Shown piece after piece: positions 23,166-34,739 of a DNA stretch of 64,000 nt. Position 1 is the stretch's first letter. The number at the start of each line of letters is the position of its first letter. A program made the position numbers and the translations under genes. The notes under the pieces are model-generated. The model was not told the origin of the DNA and searched no databases. It saw only the letters and a list, made by a program, of their open reading frames with translations. This DNA comes from Cavia porcellus. Taxonomy: Eukaryota; Chordata; Mammalia; Rodentia; Caviidae. The DNA lies in the NCBI RefSeq assembly GCF_034190915.1, contig NW_026947485.1, positions 31,137,519-31,201,518 on the forward strand. Reading direction: 5' to 3'.

Positions 23166-23921
23166 TACCTTTCCTTTTGTAAGAAGTTCTAAAACAGAAC
23201 ATGCCAATGTATGGAGATGCAAATCAGGACAATTTTGATTGCCTTGGAATGGTAGGAATTGACCAGAAAGGAGTTGACAGAACTTTGTGGAGTAACAGCA
23301 GTGCCCTGGTATCTCTCTCCTCTGAGTGTTAGGATGGCCTCCCCACTTGTTGCTGTAACATGAAGATTTCCCTCTTGGAGTCAGAAAGTGTTTTGTGTGG
23401 AGTCTTTTAATTCCAGACAGATGCAAAGTCTCTCCTCAGCCATTCCTCTCACTGTCAGATCCACTTAACAATTTTTGCTTTAATTGATATTCAGTAGATA
23501 CTTTTTAAATGTTTTCATTTTCTTTATATTTATTAGCTGTCATTCTTTGATAAAGAAGAGCTTTCTTTAGTCAACTATCTGTTTGTTGCATTGAAAAACA
23601 TTTTGTACTGGGGAAACAGGAAACTGCTTTGCCCTTTAATTATCAATTTCAAAGAGAGGAATTCATGAATAACTTCAGTGATGATGACTGGTTTTTTCCT
23701 AGCTGTTTTCTTTCTGTCATTATTAGGAGCTCAAAGTTTTTCACAAGTTCATTGTACTTCAGCAGAAGTGGGATTACCGAGTCTTAAGAATCTTAAATCC
23801 ATAGTTTTCTTAATACTTCCAGATTATTCTCCAAGAACTCAAATTCTTAATCCTATGCTAAATAGCTTCTTGAGGTCTTGGACACATCAGACAGATGAGT
23901 GCATACTGATAATGAAGTCTT

Positions 23922-24010
23922 GGGCTGGGGATGTAGCTCAATGCCAGAGCACTTTGCTTAGCATGTGTGAGGCCATCAGTTTGATCCCCATGATTATAAA
24001 TACAACGCAA
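23922..24010 (+). mobile_element. ID SINE
   Basis: The tRNA-derived body starts GGGCTGGGGATGTAGCTCAA and carries a B-box-like GTTTGATCCCC, then an A-rich tail. Its middle (TTTGCTTAGCATGTGTGAGG) belongs to a different ID subfamily from the copies with the CCTTGCAAGC core. Confidence 0.8.
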
Positions 24011-24214
24011 ATAAAGTCTAGGAAAAAAATACTAGCAACACTAAGATGAAAATATGGCACAACTAGAACTATTTTGTGTTACCAGTGGAAGCATAAGTAA
24101 AAATATTTTGGGGAATCGTTTTGCAGTTTCTTTATAGAATTAAACCTACCTGTGTCCTCTAATTTAAAAATAAAATCTCTAGTTGTTTACTAGAGAGAAA
24201 GATATTTTTGTGTG

Positions 24215-24395
24215 CATACTGGGGATTGAACCTGGGATAGATATACACTGAGCTATATCTACAGCCCTGATTTATTCTTTATTTTGAGACAAAGTCTTAC
24301 TAAATTGCCCAGGTTAGGCTCAAATTTGTGACTCTCCTGCCTCAACCTCCTAGAGTGCCGGGATGAAAGGAATATGCCGCCAAGCAGGCTTGAAA
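24215..24395 (-). mobile_element. B1-ID composite SINE, antisense
   Basis: ID half: ACTGGGGATTGAACCTGGGA to CTGAGCTATATCTACAGCCC. B1 half: TTTGAGACAAAGTCTTAC, GCCCAGGTTAGGCTC, CCTGCCTCAACCTCC. Confidence 0.8.
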
Positions 24396-25199
24396 ATACG
24401 TTGCTTTGTTTTTAAAGAATTCAAGAATAATGTTCATAGGGACCTTATTTTTAGTACTTGTGCCGCCAAAGCAAGCACATGGGGGCCTTATTTTTAATAG
24501 CCACAAACTGAAAGTAATGCAAAAGTCTAACTATGGTTCAGTATGTAAATATCAATTGTGATATACAGTTGAATATAATTCAGAAATTAAAAGGAATTAG
24601 ATATACTGAATCAGGCAGTAATATAGATGAATCCCAAAATAATTATGCTAACAGTGCCAGACACACAAAAGCACATTTTGTGTGATTCTATTTGTATGAA
24701 GTTCTAAACTAACAGTACTGATCTGTGGTGATAGAAATCAGAAAGTAGTTCATTCTGGCAATGGTGGACATTAGCTGGACAGGAATATTCTGGGGTAATG
24801 GCCCTGTTCCATATCTTAACCGAGTAGTAATTGCATATATGTACATAGTAGTCAGAATTTAAAACTGAATACTTAATATGTGTACAGTATTTATATTACA
24901 AAATACAAAATATGATTTCACGATTTAAAAGTGCGGCCTTCAGTTTTCTTTTAAGAATGCTCAGACCGTTTTTCCCATTACCCAAGCCCTGATGCCTTTT
25001 TGGTCTGGATCTTTTAACATTGTTCCCCTCTGACCCAGCCTTGCACGTGGCTGCCCATGCATGCCTCATATAGTTGCAAGTACTAGCTCCCCACGTGAAT
25101 TGTCAGTGCCCTAAAAGTGACTTAAAAGTATGTTTCATTACACTTTTTAACAATGGCTATCTATCTATGGTTCATATGAGTAGAATCAAATCACCTGGT

Positions 25200-25625
25200 G
25201 TGTTATTCAGCTTGGGCTGCCTAACCCAAACAGTGCATGGAGCCAGCGGTGTAAATAATGGAGGGCATTTTCCCAGCTCTGGACTAGAAAGTCCGTGGTT
25301 ATCATGCTGGCATGGTCCAGTTCTGGTGACGATATTTTTCTTGATTTGGAAACAGCTGCCTTCTCACTGTTTCCTCTCAAGGCAGTGAGAGAGAGACTCA
25401 CAAACAGAGAGAGTCAGAGACAGACAGAAATAGAAACCCAGAGACAGACACAGAAAGAGATCTGGTGTCTCTTCTTACAAAGCCCCTGATTCCATCACGG
25501 GGCCTCGAACTTCATGACCTCATCTAAACCAAATTACCTTTCCAAAATCCCTCCTGCAAGATGTCACCAAATTGAGGATTAGGGCTTCAGCTGAATTTGG
25601 GAGATACACAATTCAACCCATAGCA
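25200..25625 (-). mobile_element. MLT1/MaLR-type LTR, antisense, with internal GA-rich expansion
   Basis: It begins TGTTATTCAGCTTGGGCTGC and ends near CACAATTCAACCCATAGCA, the antisense landmarks of an MLT1-type LTR. A (GAGACA)n-like purine-rich stretch at about 25385-25463 interrupts it. A frame at 25295-25489 crosses this repeat and is not a gene. Confidence 0.75.
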
Positions 25626-27967
25626 CCTGGGAAATGTTAACAAAAGAGCCAAGCTTGAATCACATCCCCAGAGATTCCCATTAGATGTTTTGAGGTAGGA
25701 GTTAGGCATCTGTATTTATTTCTACTATGCCTTACTGTTTGCTGTGAGCTCTGTGACCAGCACCATTAACATCCTATTAGAGTGCAGATTCTCTGGCCCC
25801 ACCCCAGGCTTGCACATGGTAACAAAACCTCTCAGTGATTCATTTGTACCACAGTTGTTGGAACTCTGGCCTTGTGCATCTTATATAGACTTCTGTAATC
25901 TCTGAGAATGCTGTATCAGTCATTTCTTAGTCGAACCGAAATGGACAAGCACTTTGTCAGCAAACCAAGTTTTAGCCTTGCCTACAAATAACTGTACCTT
26001 AGTGTGAAGATTTTATACACTGCCTATATATCATTGTCTATTCACAAACAAAAAGTGGCAAAAATACACCCCAGGTGAAACAACAAATTCCTAGTGTTCT
26101 TTAAACACATACTACTACCTTGACCTTCCATTGTTATGAATTATACTTTTAAAATTCATAAGGAAATCGAATATATACTTGCATTCCGGTTGTGAAATGG
26201 GAGAGAAGTAGCACTTAACACAGAACATGAATGCTGGGTAGCTAATAAACAATTCAGTAAACTAGGGATAAAAAAAAACATGCCTGCTTAAATAAATAGA
26301 AGAGAATCCCTAAAGCTGAAAATATCATGTGGTTAGGAAATGAGAGGATTATTGTAGCTAATGGTGTTGTGTAGCACATAGCGCTAGTTTTCAAAAAACT
26401 TGATTATAGTAACTATACCTAGGTAGACACATTAAGAGAAATACCATCTTCCTTGATATTTTAGAAAGCAGTTTAAGATCTTGTCATCTATCAAGCTCAA
26501 CAATGTGTTCATTATTAGGAATGCAGCTCATGAAAGTACTAAATAAGAGATTCCAGGCTTGACAGACACTAAAAATGATGAATTTCCACTTTCCCTTTTC
26601 ACAAGTACCTAATGATATAGTTCTTTATTTTTTACAAGTACTAATTTCTAAAAACCGTTATGTTAAATATAACCTTTGTTCTATGGAGCTGCAAATTTAA
26701 GCTCCAGTTTAAGTGATAATTTCAGCATTTGGAAATTGGTCTTATTTTTGTTTTCATCTAGAATTAATAATTTCTCAATGATATTAATTGAGTGTTAATG
26801 ATATTAATAAATAGTTTGCTAAACTGTGTCTAAATGACCTTCTGGTTTAGTTCATAGCAAAATCCAATAAGCTAAAAACGAAGACAGACACTAAGTTAAG
26901 TTACATTAAACACATATGTACAAATATAGAAACTCACCTTTAAAAGAAGGGAGTCTAAATAACATTTTGTATTTAAATTCCATCTCCCAAATGCTGAGAA
27001 TTGCCATTCATGTAATTATGATCAGATTCAACTCAATATGATTTTATTGAGTTTCATGGTGTGTACAACAGAAACACACTTTGAAACTAAAATCTTTTAT
27101 AGTGGGTATACATAATGAGAATTTCTATCCCAGAATTGCAAGTTATTGAATAAAGACCTTGCTAGATACTGGTTCAGTCAAAATCAATTTAAAAGAGTTT
27201 ATTTGATATCTTTTCCCATTACCTTCTAAACAACACTAGAAAATAGCGTTCTCCCTTAAACATCATATAAGAAAATGTGTTTTATATTAGTATACTAGTG
27301 GGTAGAATTATTTACTTTTTTCTTTCAGCATATTTTCTACCTATTAATTTTAATGAAAGTAAATGTATTTAAAATAATTGGAGCATAGGAAAAGGCTATC
27401 CAATAGAAAATAAGTCTTTGTAAGAGTACATATAAAAATATACATTTGTGTGCAACTCTGGTATCATCTTATTCCCTGATTTTTCTCCTTATTGGTAAAT
27501 TATACCATGTGCTCTTTTGTTTCTTCCTATTTTCCTCTTTTTGCAGATTTTTCCAGATCTGCATGTATGGCTGTGCATTTGTTTTCAGTGTTACCGTAGT
27601 ATTCCACAGATGGACTTACCCATTACTATAAATATACTTAAACTCATTCCAGATTTTCATATTATGAGCAATAGTACAATAAATAATATATAGAAATGTC
27701 TTTGCACATAGGTGCTAGTACATTTGTAGAATAGAATCCTGGAAATAAAACTACTGTGTCAAAGACTATGTATCTCTATAATCTTTAGGTAATGCTGATT
27801 TTCTTCAAAAAGGCTGACTGGTATTCATTTTCCCCAGCAGTGTCTGAGAGTACCTGTCTGCCTAGAGGGGTACCCACGTATCATTTGATGATTCTCTCCT
27901 ACCTAATCATCCCTTGCTTTTTCTGCTTGATCTTTCAATTAAAGTACAAACATGCTGTACTGTCTCA
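25626..27967. other. AT-rich intergenic, no gene seen
   Basis: No recognised repeat or exon stands out. Short frames (for example 27446-27631) are unsupported. Confidence 0.4.
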
Positions 27968-27969
27968 CT

Positions 27970-28050
27970 TTTTTTTGGTATCAGGAATCAAACTCAGGAC
28001 TTTGTGCTTGCCAGGCAGCACCTTATGCCACTGAGATACTTCACTGGCCT
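27970..28050 (-). mobile_element. ID SINE, antisense
   Basis: A T-run followed by GGTATCAGGAATCAAACTCA, then GCTTGCCAGGCAGC and CCACTGAGATACTTCACTGG. This is a reverse-orientation ID element with its A tail at the left. Confidence 0.8.
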
Positions 28051-28719
28051 TCACATCTTGAAGAATCATTTAAAAACACTTGCCCCTTCCAATAGTCCTC
28101 AATTTGCCTGCTGTCCTTTGCACTGAAATTTCTAGAAAAAGATGTCTAACTTGTCTTAAGTCCTTCTCTTCTCACCCTCTGGAATCTTTTCTAGCTAGAC
28201 CTTTGAGTGCCTTACTTTACCAGAAGTGCTTTTAGCAAGTCATCAAAAACTCTGTCAAGTGATGACTGCTTGGTCTCCCTCTTATTCTGCTTGATAGTAG
28301 CTTTTGACACAGCCATCCCTTCACTTCCATGATACCCGCCTTCCTCTGACCTTACAAGCTGCCTCTTGTCTGTTTACTGATTTCTTCTGTTCTTCACAAT
28401 GCCTTGAAGCTGAAGTATGCCTGGACCATTTGGGGGGCTTGTTCCTGTCTGTGCCCCCGCTAATAAGAATCCTAAATTGCCTGTGGCCTTGATCTCATTT
28501 TTAAACACAAAATTTCTATCTTGAAGTACCTACTGAATGCCTCAAATACCATAGAGATAATCAAATTAATCATGCCTAAATTGTCCCACCCACCCCACCC
28601 ACACTCCTGCTGTGTCAGGTAATGCTGTATTCATCTTGTCTTTCACCTCCGGCTTCCACCCTTGTCCCTCTGTAGAACAGAGCTGCTGGAGTGACCTGCT
28701 GGTCTTGATCGTGTCACAC

Positions 28720-28722
<3 letters not shown>

Positions 28723-28764
<42 letters not shown>
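28723..28764 (+). repeat. (AC)n microsatellite
   Basis: About 21 uninterrupted AC dinucleotides. A long perfect run of this kind is usually polymorphic. Confidence 0.97.
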
Positions 28765-28765
<1 letters not shown>

Positions 28766-28769
28766 GTCT

Positions 28770-29600
28770 GCCTCTGCTCTCGGCTGCTCTTGCTTACTCT
28801 GCTATTCCCCTGAAGCCCTGCAGCACAAGTGGATCTAAGGGCCACAACAGAATCTGGAAACCAATTTATATACATTTAAAGACTTTACTTAAATAGCTGT
28901 TATTTATGAAAAAGAGAGGAAATGACCTATTTTCCAATAAGTGGTTTGGACACATTCAGGATTGAAGCTCACACCCCTCATCCTGTCCTTGTGTAACACT
29001 CACAAATGCCCTGGGCTTGTTCTTTCCACAGTGCAGGGGGCACATGTGCATTGCCTCGGGCACCCAGATGTGAGGGAGGACCAGGAGGGAATAAAAGTCC
29101 AGGAGGCTGCTTCTCACGGGGCTGTCTAGGAAGCCTGGCTGCTCATGATACAGCGGTCCACAGCTGTGTGTCCCTGTGGTGGCTGGGAATGTGGGAGCAT
29201 GCTGCTTTGTCTCCTGCTTTCTCTGTGTTAAAGCCGTCTTCAAATGTTTCCACCTCATTTGCCATTATATTTGCTGCATTGAACAAGAAGGTCTTAGGAG
29301 GCTCAGTTATGTGTAATGGTTCATATCCTTCAAAATTCACTCCAGCAGAGATTTCATTTTCATTACCTGGGTGAAATTCAGGTATACCACAGTTTCTGCC
29401 TCTCCAGAATTTAAGGAGATATTGCTGAGAAGAACAGTGTAAGTCTTTCATTTTTTTTTAATGATTTAAACAATGGATTTGTACAATGAAAATGTAAAAT
29501 AAATATTCTACATCCCTTTCAACACAGGCATACGTGCACATGCATTTTCTTTCTTCTTTACAAAGGGATCTGTGATTTATGGTTCCAAATATTGTAGAAA
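28770..29600. other. Intergenic, moderately GC-rich, no gene seen
   Basis: Overlapping frames on both strands at 28956-29451 have no family character and no splice context that I can support. Confidence 0.35.
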
Positions 29601-29604
29601 AAGT

Positions 29605-29815
29605 CTTTTAAATGTTTTTTTTCTCTGTATTACTGTGGATCGAACCCCAGTTCTTCACACTAACTAATCCTCTTCCTCTTATTTGTTTGTTTATTTATTT
29701 ATTGAAACAGGATCTTGCTAAGTTGTTAAATTGCACAAGTTGTGCCTGAACTTGCTATCCTCATGCCTCAGTCTCCCGTACAGCTAGGAACACAGGTGTG
29801 TGTCACCACGCAGGA
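29605..29815 (-). mobile_element. B1-ID composite SINE, antisense
   Basis: ID-like half (CTGTGGATCGAACCCCAG), a (TTTA)n-type linker (GTTTATTTATTTATTG), then a B1 half (GAAACAGGATCTTGCTAAGT, CATGCCTCAGTCTCC, CACAGGTGTGTGTCACCACG). Confidence 0.8.
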
Positions 29816-29819
29816 CCGG

Positions 29820-32800
29820 TCTTTCTTGACGGATATGACTTGGCGGATGTTTCAAGCTGTCTAATGTGAGGAGTCTTCAGAGGCCCACACTGAGAAGAGA
29901 CACCACCACTGAAACAGACTTCTTGTCTTCAGTTGTGAATGGGCTCCTGAGGGCAAAGCCAAAGTGACAGCCCTTAAGTCCAGAAGCAAGGTGGACTGTT
30001 CTGGGCAGAGAGCCTGGTGCAGAGCAGGATATCCAGCACATAGGGATTTTTCTCCTTAGAATCAAATCTTTAGAAGAGCAGACCCAAATTTTGGCACTTC
30101 ATAGGAAGTTACTGATTGGGTAGATCCTTTGAATTTTCTTAGTCCTTAATTGGCAAAGACAACCTGGAGAGATTTGCTTTAACCCAGCAGGAATTTGGCC
30201 AAAGACCCTTACCTGAGGCCTTTGTCACCTCTGCTGCTCTTAGACAAGACCCACTCCATGAGGGCCTTGACCATTTTGGTAGTCTGCAGAGCATCATGCC
30301 AATATATTGCTTCACTGACACAATGAGAGGCAGGTCACAAACCCTTTAACAATAAAAATATACATATTGTGGGAGACAACTCCAGTGACCTCCCCCTTGA
30401 ATGCAAAACAATTACTGCAGTTTTGGTGACTTTTCCATGGCCTTGTGATCTGGAAAAGATGGGATTTTCTTCCAAAGTGAAAGATAAATTACTATACTTT
30501 GCACGATCTTTAAGAAAGGACTGCCATATTTTGTACTTTTTTGATTTTTGAGGTAACGATACCCTCTTAGAATATACTGCTCAGAGAGCTATTTTGGGTA
30601 AACTGATAGGTTACAAGTTTTGGAGAAGGATCAAAGCAAAAACGGGTTCAAGGGCAGTATTTCTCAGTACAGTGTTGTTATTGGGTAGTCACAATGAAAT
30701 GTATTGAGGCTTTGTAGCAACATCGTGGATATACCAGATTGTACCTCTTGTTCCTGAGTTCAGATCCATCCTTCTAGACATCCTCCGTTGCTTTCCCTGC
30801 TTCACTCATCCAGCCATTGTCGTCTGAGGTCATTCCAGTGGTAGGCTCCCGAGTGAGAGCCTGTTTGCTGCTCCCAGTGGTAGGCTCCCAACTCCCGAAG
30901 GAGTTGGGCTAGTTCTCTCTCCTCTGGCAGTGGGACAGCAGCTGGGCTGGGCTGCACGTCTGGCTTCAGCACCATCAGCACAGTGGCAGCCTCCCAGGCT
31001 CTAGGCAATAGCTCCTACTTTATTTGCTCTTCACCCCTTGTAGAAATTTTTTAGCCACTTCTCTGCATTATGTCCTTCTCTACCTGTAATATATGAAATA
31101 ATTTCTACATTTCTATTTGGATAGTAAATGATACAGAGATCTTCCTGTTTCAGTACAGAGCAAGCTCCCTTGGTCCCTAGGTGTTTTTTTTTTAACTAAT
31201 ACATCATGTATTTACATAAAAAGACCCAATTAATGCATATTTAAGTTTCTCTCAATTCTCTCACAGTAAGAGAAAGAAGGACACTTCCATTTGAGGAAGG
31301 CGTTATTGAGTTATTTCAATGTTGTTTCTTCCCTGTTTGGAGTTGTATATGCCAAAGCTCTTACTCACAGATCCAAAGGGCTTAAATAGGATTAAACTAA
31401 CATCTGGAATCCAAAGAGCATCCATCTGCAGTCAGTTGTTTATTGCTTAATAAGTGTTCTAAAGTGTTGTCCATGTATGTGCTGGCCTATCTCTTCCAAA
31501 GGAATTGCAAGCTCCTTGAACCTGATTTTGTTGTCTTCCACATGTGTGAATATGCACCATGTGGATGCTGGGTGATGGTCTTATTCCTTCTCTTTGTGGT
31601 TAATATCATGTAGATGTGTCTTCCAACTGGCATGCTGGAAAGAGCCTCCCAAGAACAGGGCAGAGGTTTTTCTCTTGAGGGAATAAGCCAATGGCATAGC
31701 AAACCCTTCCCCCTGGAGTAGTAGTTCAAGTAGAAGCTGAATTTCATTATTGTGTTTATTTCAAAGTCCTTTCATGGTGCTGCTTCCAAAAACATTTTTT
31801 CCTTGATTCTGAAATCCTTTAGGTGACTTGTGAGCGGTGCTTCTTATTCTGCCAGTGTAGCCTGCTTCCTTGGTCACCTAGAAACAGAAGGACTGACCAG
31901 CACAAGGCCCTGCATTCCACGTGGCTGCCCAATCCCCTCCCAGCCATCTGATTGTCTGCTTCCATTTGGCCAAGAAGAAAGCCCTGTGCTAATGCTGCCT
32001 TACAACTTTGTTTTCTGATTTGATCAATTTTAATTAATTAAATAGCATTTTTGTTATCTTCTCAGCTTTAGGAGTTCAGATGATTCTGTTGTTCTATTTC
32101 CAGCTCTTAGATTTGTTTGGATTTGGGTCCTGTGTGGATGCTATGCCAGCTTTCAATCAGCCATCCCTTTGGAGGATTGCTCTTTAGCCAGGCTACACTG
32201 TCATAGCAACTTTGGATGTGACAGGAATCCTCAAACATTCACAAGCATCTCAGTCAATTGGCATCCAGGGCTCTATCCTAAAATGAATATCCAGCCTTGT
32301 TCCATGAGGATTCTCCTGTAATCTGTGACATAATCCTTTTAAGGCATAAATCCTTGGCAAATCCAAAATTTCTCTATGGTACAAAAATTCTAATTAGAGA
32401 GTAAGACTAAAGCTGCTTTTAGGGGTAATGCTGCTATGGTGTCAACCTTAGTGTCAGCCACAATAACAATCTACCCTTCTGATAATCAGTTAATGCTGGT
32501 ACGAAATCAATAGTCAAATCCATTTAACACACAGAAACTGAAATACTATTAAATTGCATTTCCTGTTTGTGGAACTGAATCCTAGAAGATGTACATGAAT
32601 TATATTTCCAAATACTTGAAAAAGTAAGGAGTTCTAAAAATGAAAATTTATTTTTTATAGTTTAGAACTACTGAGTTAAAACACATTCATTTCTAATACA
32701 GTTAGCAGGACAATTAATACTCAACATTAAATACACAAAGCATCAATTATCTAAGATAAAAAGTAGCATTGATTTGCTCATCTTCTTGGTAGTTATAGCC

Positions 32801-33044
32801 ACAGGTTAAGTTTGGAATTGGATCATATACACATTTAACAAAGTTAGTTTTAAAACTATCGAAATAGGAGAAAGATGAATATTTTGTCCCTCAAAGGAAC
32901 ACCAGAGATCTCTTAATACATGTTTTTTTTTTTTTCTTTACCAGAATTCCATATTGAAGTGTGAAGTACAAAGAGAAACTCTTAGACGCTCTAGGCCCAA
33001 CAAGATCACATACTGATTTTGCCTCTTCCTGATTGATATCTGCT
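29820..33044. other. Intergenic, no gene identified
   Basis: The only frame with any protein-like look is 30802-31008 on the minus strand (68 residues). It contains a repeated GAYHW unit but is unrecognised. A T-rich run lies at 32922-32938. Otherwise unremarkable. Confidence 0.35.
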
Positions 33045-33445
33045 GTCTTAGTCTCTTTTTTTGTTGCTGGGACAAAATACTTGATACTCCAGACTTAAAG
33101 GAGGAGAGGTTTGTTTTAGCTCTGGTTTCAGTCCAGGACTGGCTGGCTCCCAAGAAGAAATAATGTGGCTGAGGATTGAGGGTCTTGGCCACCAGGAAGC
33201 AGAGACGGAGAGGAGGAGCCAGGGATTGAGGTGCACCCTTCTGGGGAGGGAGCTGTACCTTCCAGGTCAGGCTCTCACTGACCCATTTCTTACCACTGGA
33301 TCTTACCTCCAACAGTACTTTTAGTATAAACTCATTGGTGGACTAATGTACTTGAGAATATAGCGTTCTCATGATCCAATCACCTCCCCCAAAGCCTCAT
33401 GCATCATAAGTAGGGCTTTGGGGGACATCTAAATATAAATCATAA
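33045..33445 (-). mobile_element. MaLR-type solo LTR, antisense
   Basis: It begins TGTCTTAGTCTCTTTTTTTG, carries GGTTTCAGTCCAGGACTGGC and CACCAGGAAGCAGAGACGG, and ends near CTAAATATAAATCATAACA. The bounding TG...CA ends and lack of internal region suggest a solo LTR. Confidence 0.75.
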
Positions 33446-34071
33446 CATGTGCTATGTTCAGTTTCAAAGAAAATCCCCCAAAATGCACAGGTTTCCATCT
33501 GAATTTTTGTTTAAAGGATCCGGTTCTACTTCTTTCATCCCAGCCTCATTTTATTGCTAGAGGTACCACTGGCTTTCTCCTTAGCTGTCAACACATGTGG
33601 GACAGACTTTCCTCTCTGAGGAAAGGTCGTGCAGCAGTCTGGAGTTTCGTTTATATTTTCATTATAAATGAGAGAAATTTTCAGAAAGTCACTTAAGAAT
33701 CACTGCCCAGATTCATCTGGAATGGGGCCAACAGTTGCCGGAGTTCTAAACTATTAAATCAGCTTTTTCTAACTGGGAAAAGCAGAGGTTGAAATTGTAT
33801 ATTTTCTCAACCCTTCAACCGCTGGCTCAAGTAGCTATCAGTGATAAAAGATAAAACAATATGGAGTATTTTTCATAACTGAACACATTGTTTATCCCAA
33901 GAGGAAAGGAATTGAGATGGTCACCATCTTTAATTTGAGTTCTATCTCATCTTCTAGCTGGGTCCGGAGTCTTCTTCCCAAGTAAAAGGAAAGGGAAACT
34001 CCTAGTGTGTTGCTGCTGCAAGGCTTAACTTTTAACTGACAGAGGAGTCCTCCAATCCTGCTATCACACTG

Positions 34072-34455
34072 TTATGGTTAGACCTAAACTGCCCTTGTCA
34101 TCTCATGTGTTTGGAAGTGACTGGATCATGGCGATGTGATTATACTCATCAGTGAGTTCCAGGTCAGTAGGTGAATGTAGTGTCATAGTGTGGGACTTGG
34201 TTGGAGGCCAGTCACTGGGAGTGTGACCTGGAAGGGTGTGTTCTTGTCCCCAGCACCTCCCTTTGCTCTCTGCTTATTGGCCACCATGGGATGCGCAGCT
34301 GTCCTCCACTAGGCCCTTTCACTATGTGGTTTTTCCTTGGAGCCAGCTGATTTTGGACTGAATCCACTGGGAACTCTAAGCCAAGTAAATCTTTTCTCCT
34401 TAAATTGTAGATGTCAGGTATTTTATCCCAGCAATAGGGAAGTGACTAATACACA
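34072..34455 (+). mobile_element. MaLR-type solo LTR
   Basis: It opens TGTTATGGTTAGACCTAAAC and ends near GGGAAGTGACTAATACA. The 3' half shows the sense-strand MaLR pattern (CTCTAAGCCAAGTAAATC, CTTAAATTGTAGATGTCAGG). TG...CA ends are present. No clear flanking duplication was confirmed. Confidence 0.75.
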
Positions 34456-34539
34456 CACAAAGTAAAGCTTTTGCTTATAATTAAACAATGAGCTGAATTT
34501 CTAGATACCAATAGTAGTTTACAAATCTAAAGTAAGTTA

Positions 34540-34735
34540 GATTTTTTTTTCCCTGGATTTGGAAGTTAAACCTAAGGGCTTTCTACTACTGAATTACATT
34601 TCCAGTCCCCTCTCCTTTTTTAAAATTCTAAAACAGGGTCTCACTAAGTTACCCAGGACAGTTTTGAACTTGTGATCTTTCTGTCTTGGCCTCAGGAGTA
34701 GCTAGAATTTCAGACGGATACCACTATGCCCAGGT
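34540..34735 (-). mobile_element. B1-ID composite SINE, antisense, diverged
   Basis: A T-run, an eroded ID half (GAATTACATTTCCAGTCCCC) and a B1 half (CTAAAACAGGGTCTCACTAA, CACTATGCCCAGGTAAG). Confidence 0.65.
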
Positions 34736-34739
34736 AAGT

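Noticed and set aside
23678..24049. 123-codon plus frame with a signal-peptide-like start
   Set aside because: The frame runs into an ID SINE at 23922 and ends in its tail. The N-terminal resemblance to a leader is probably chance.
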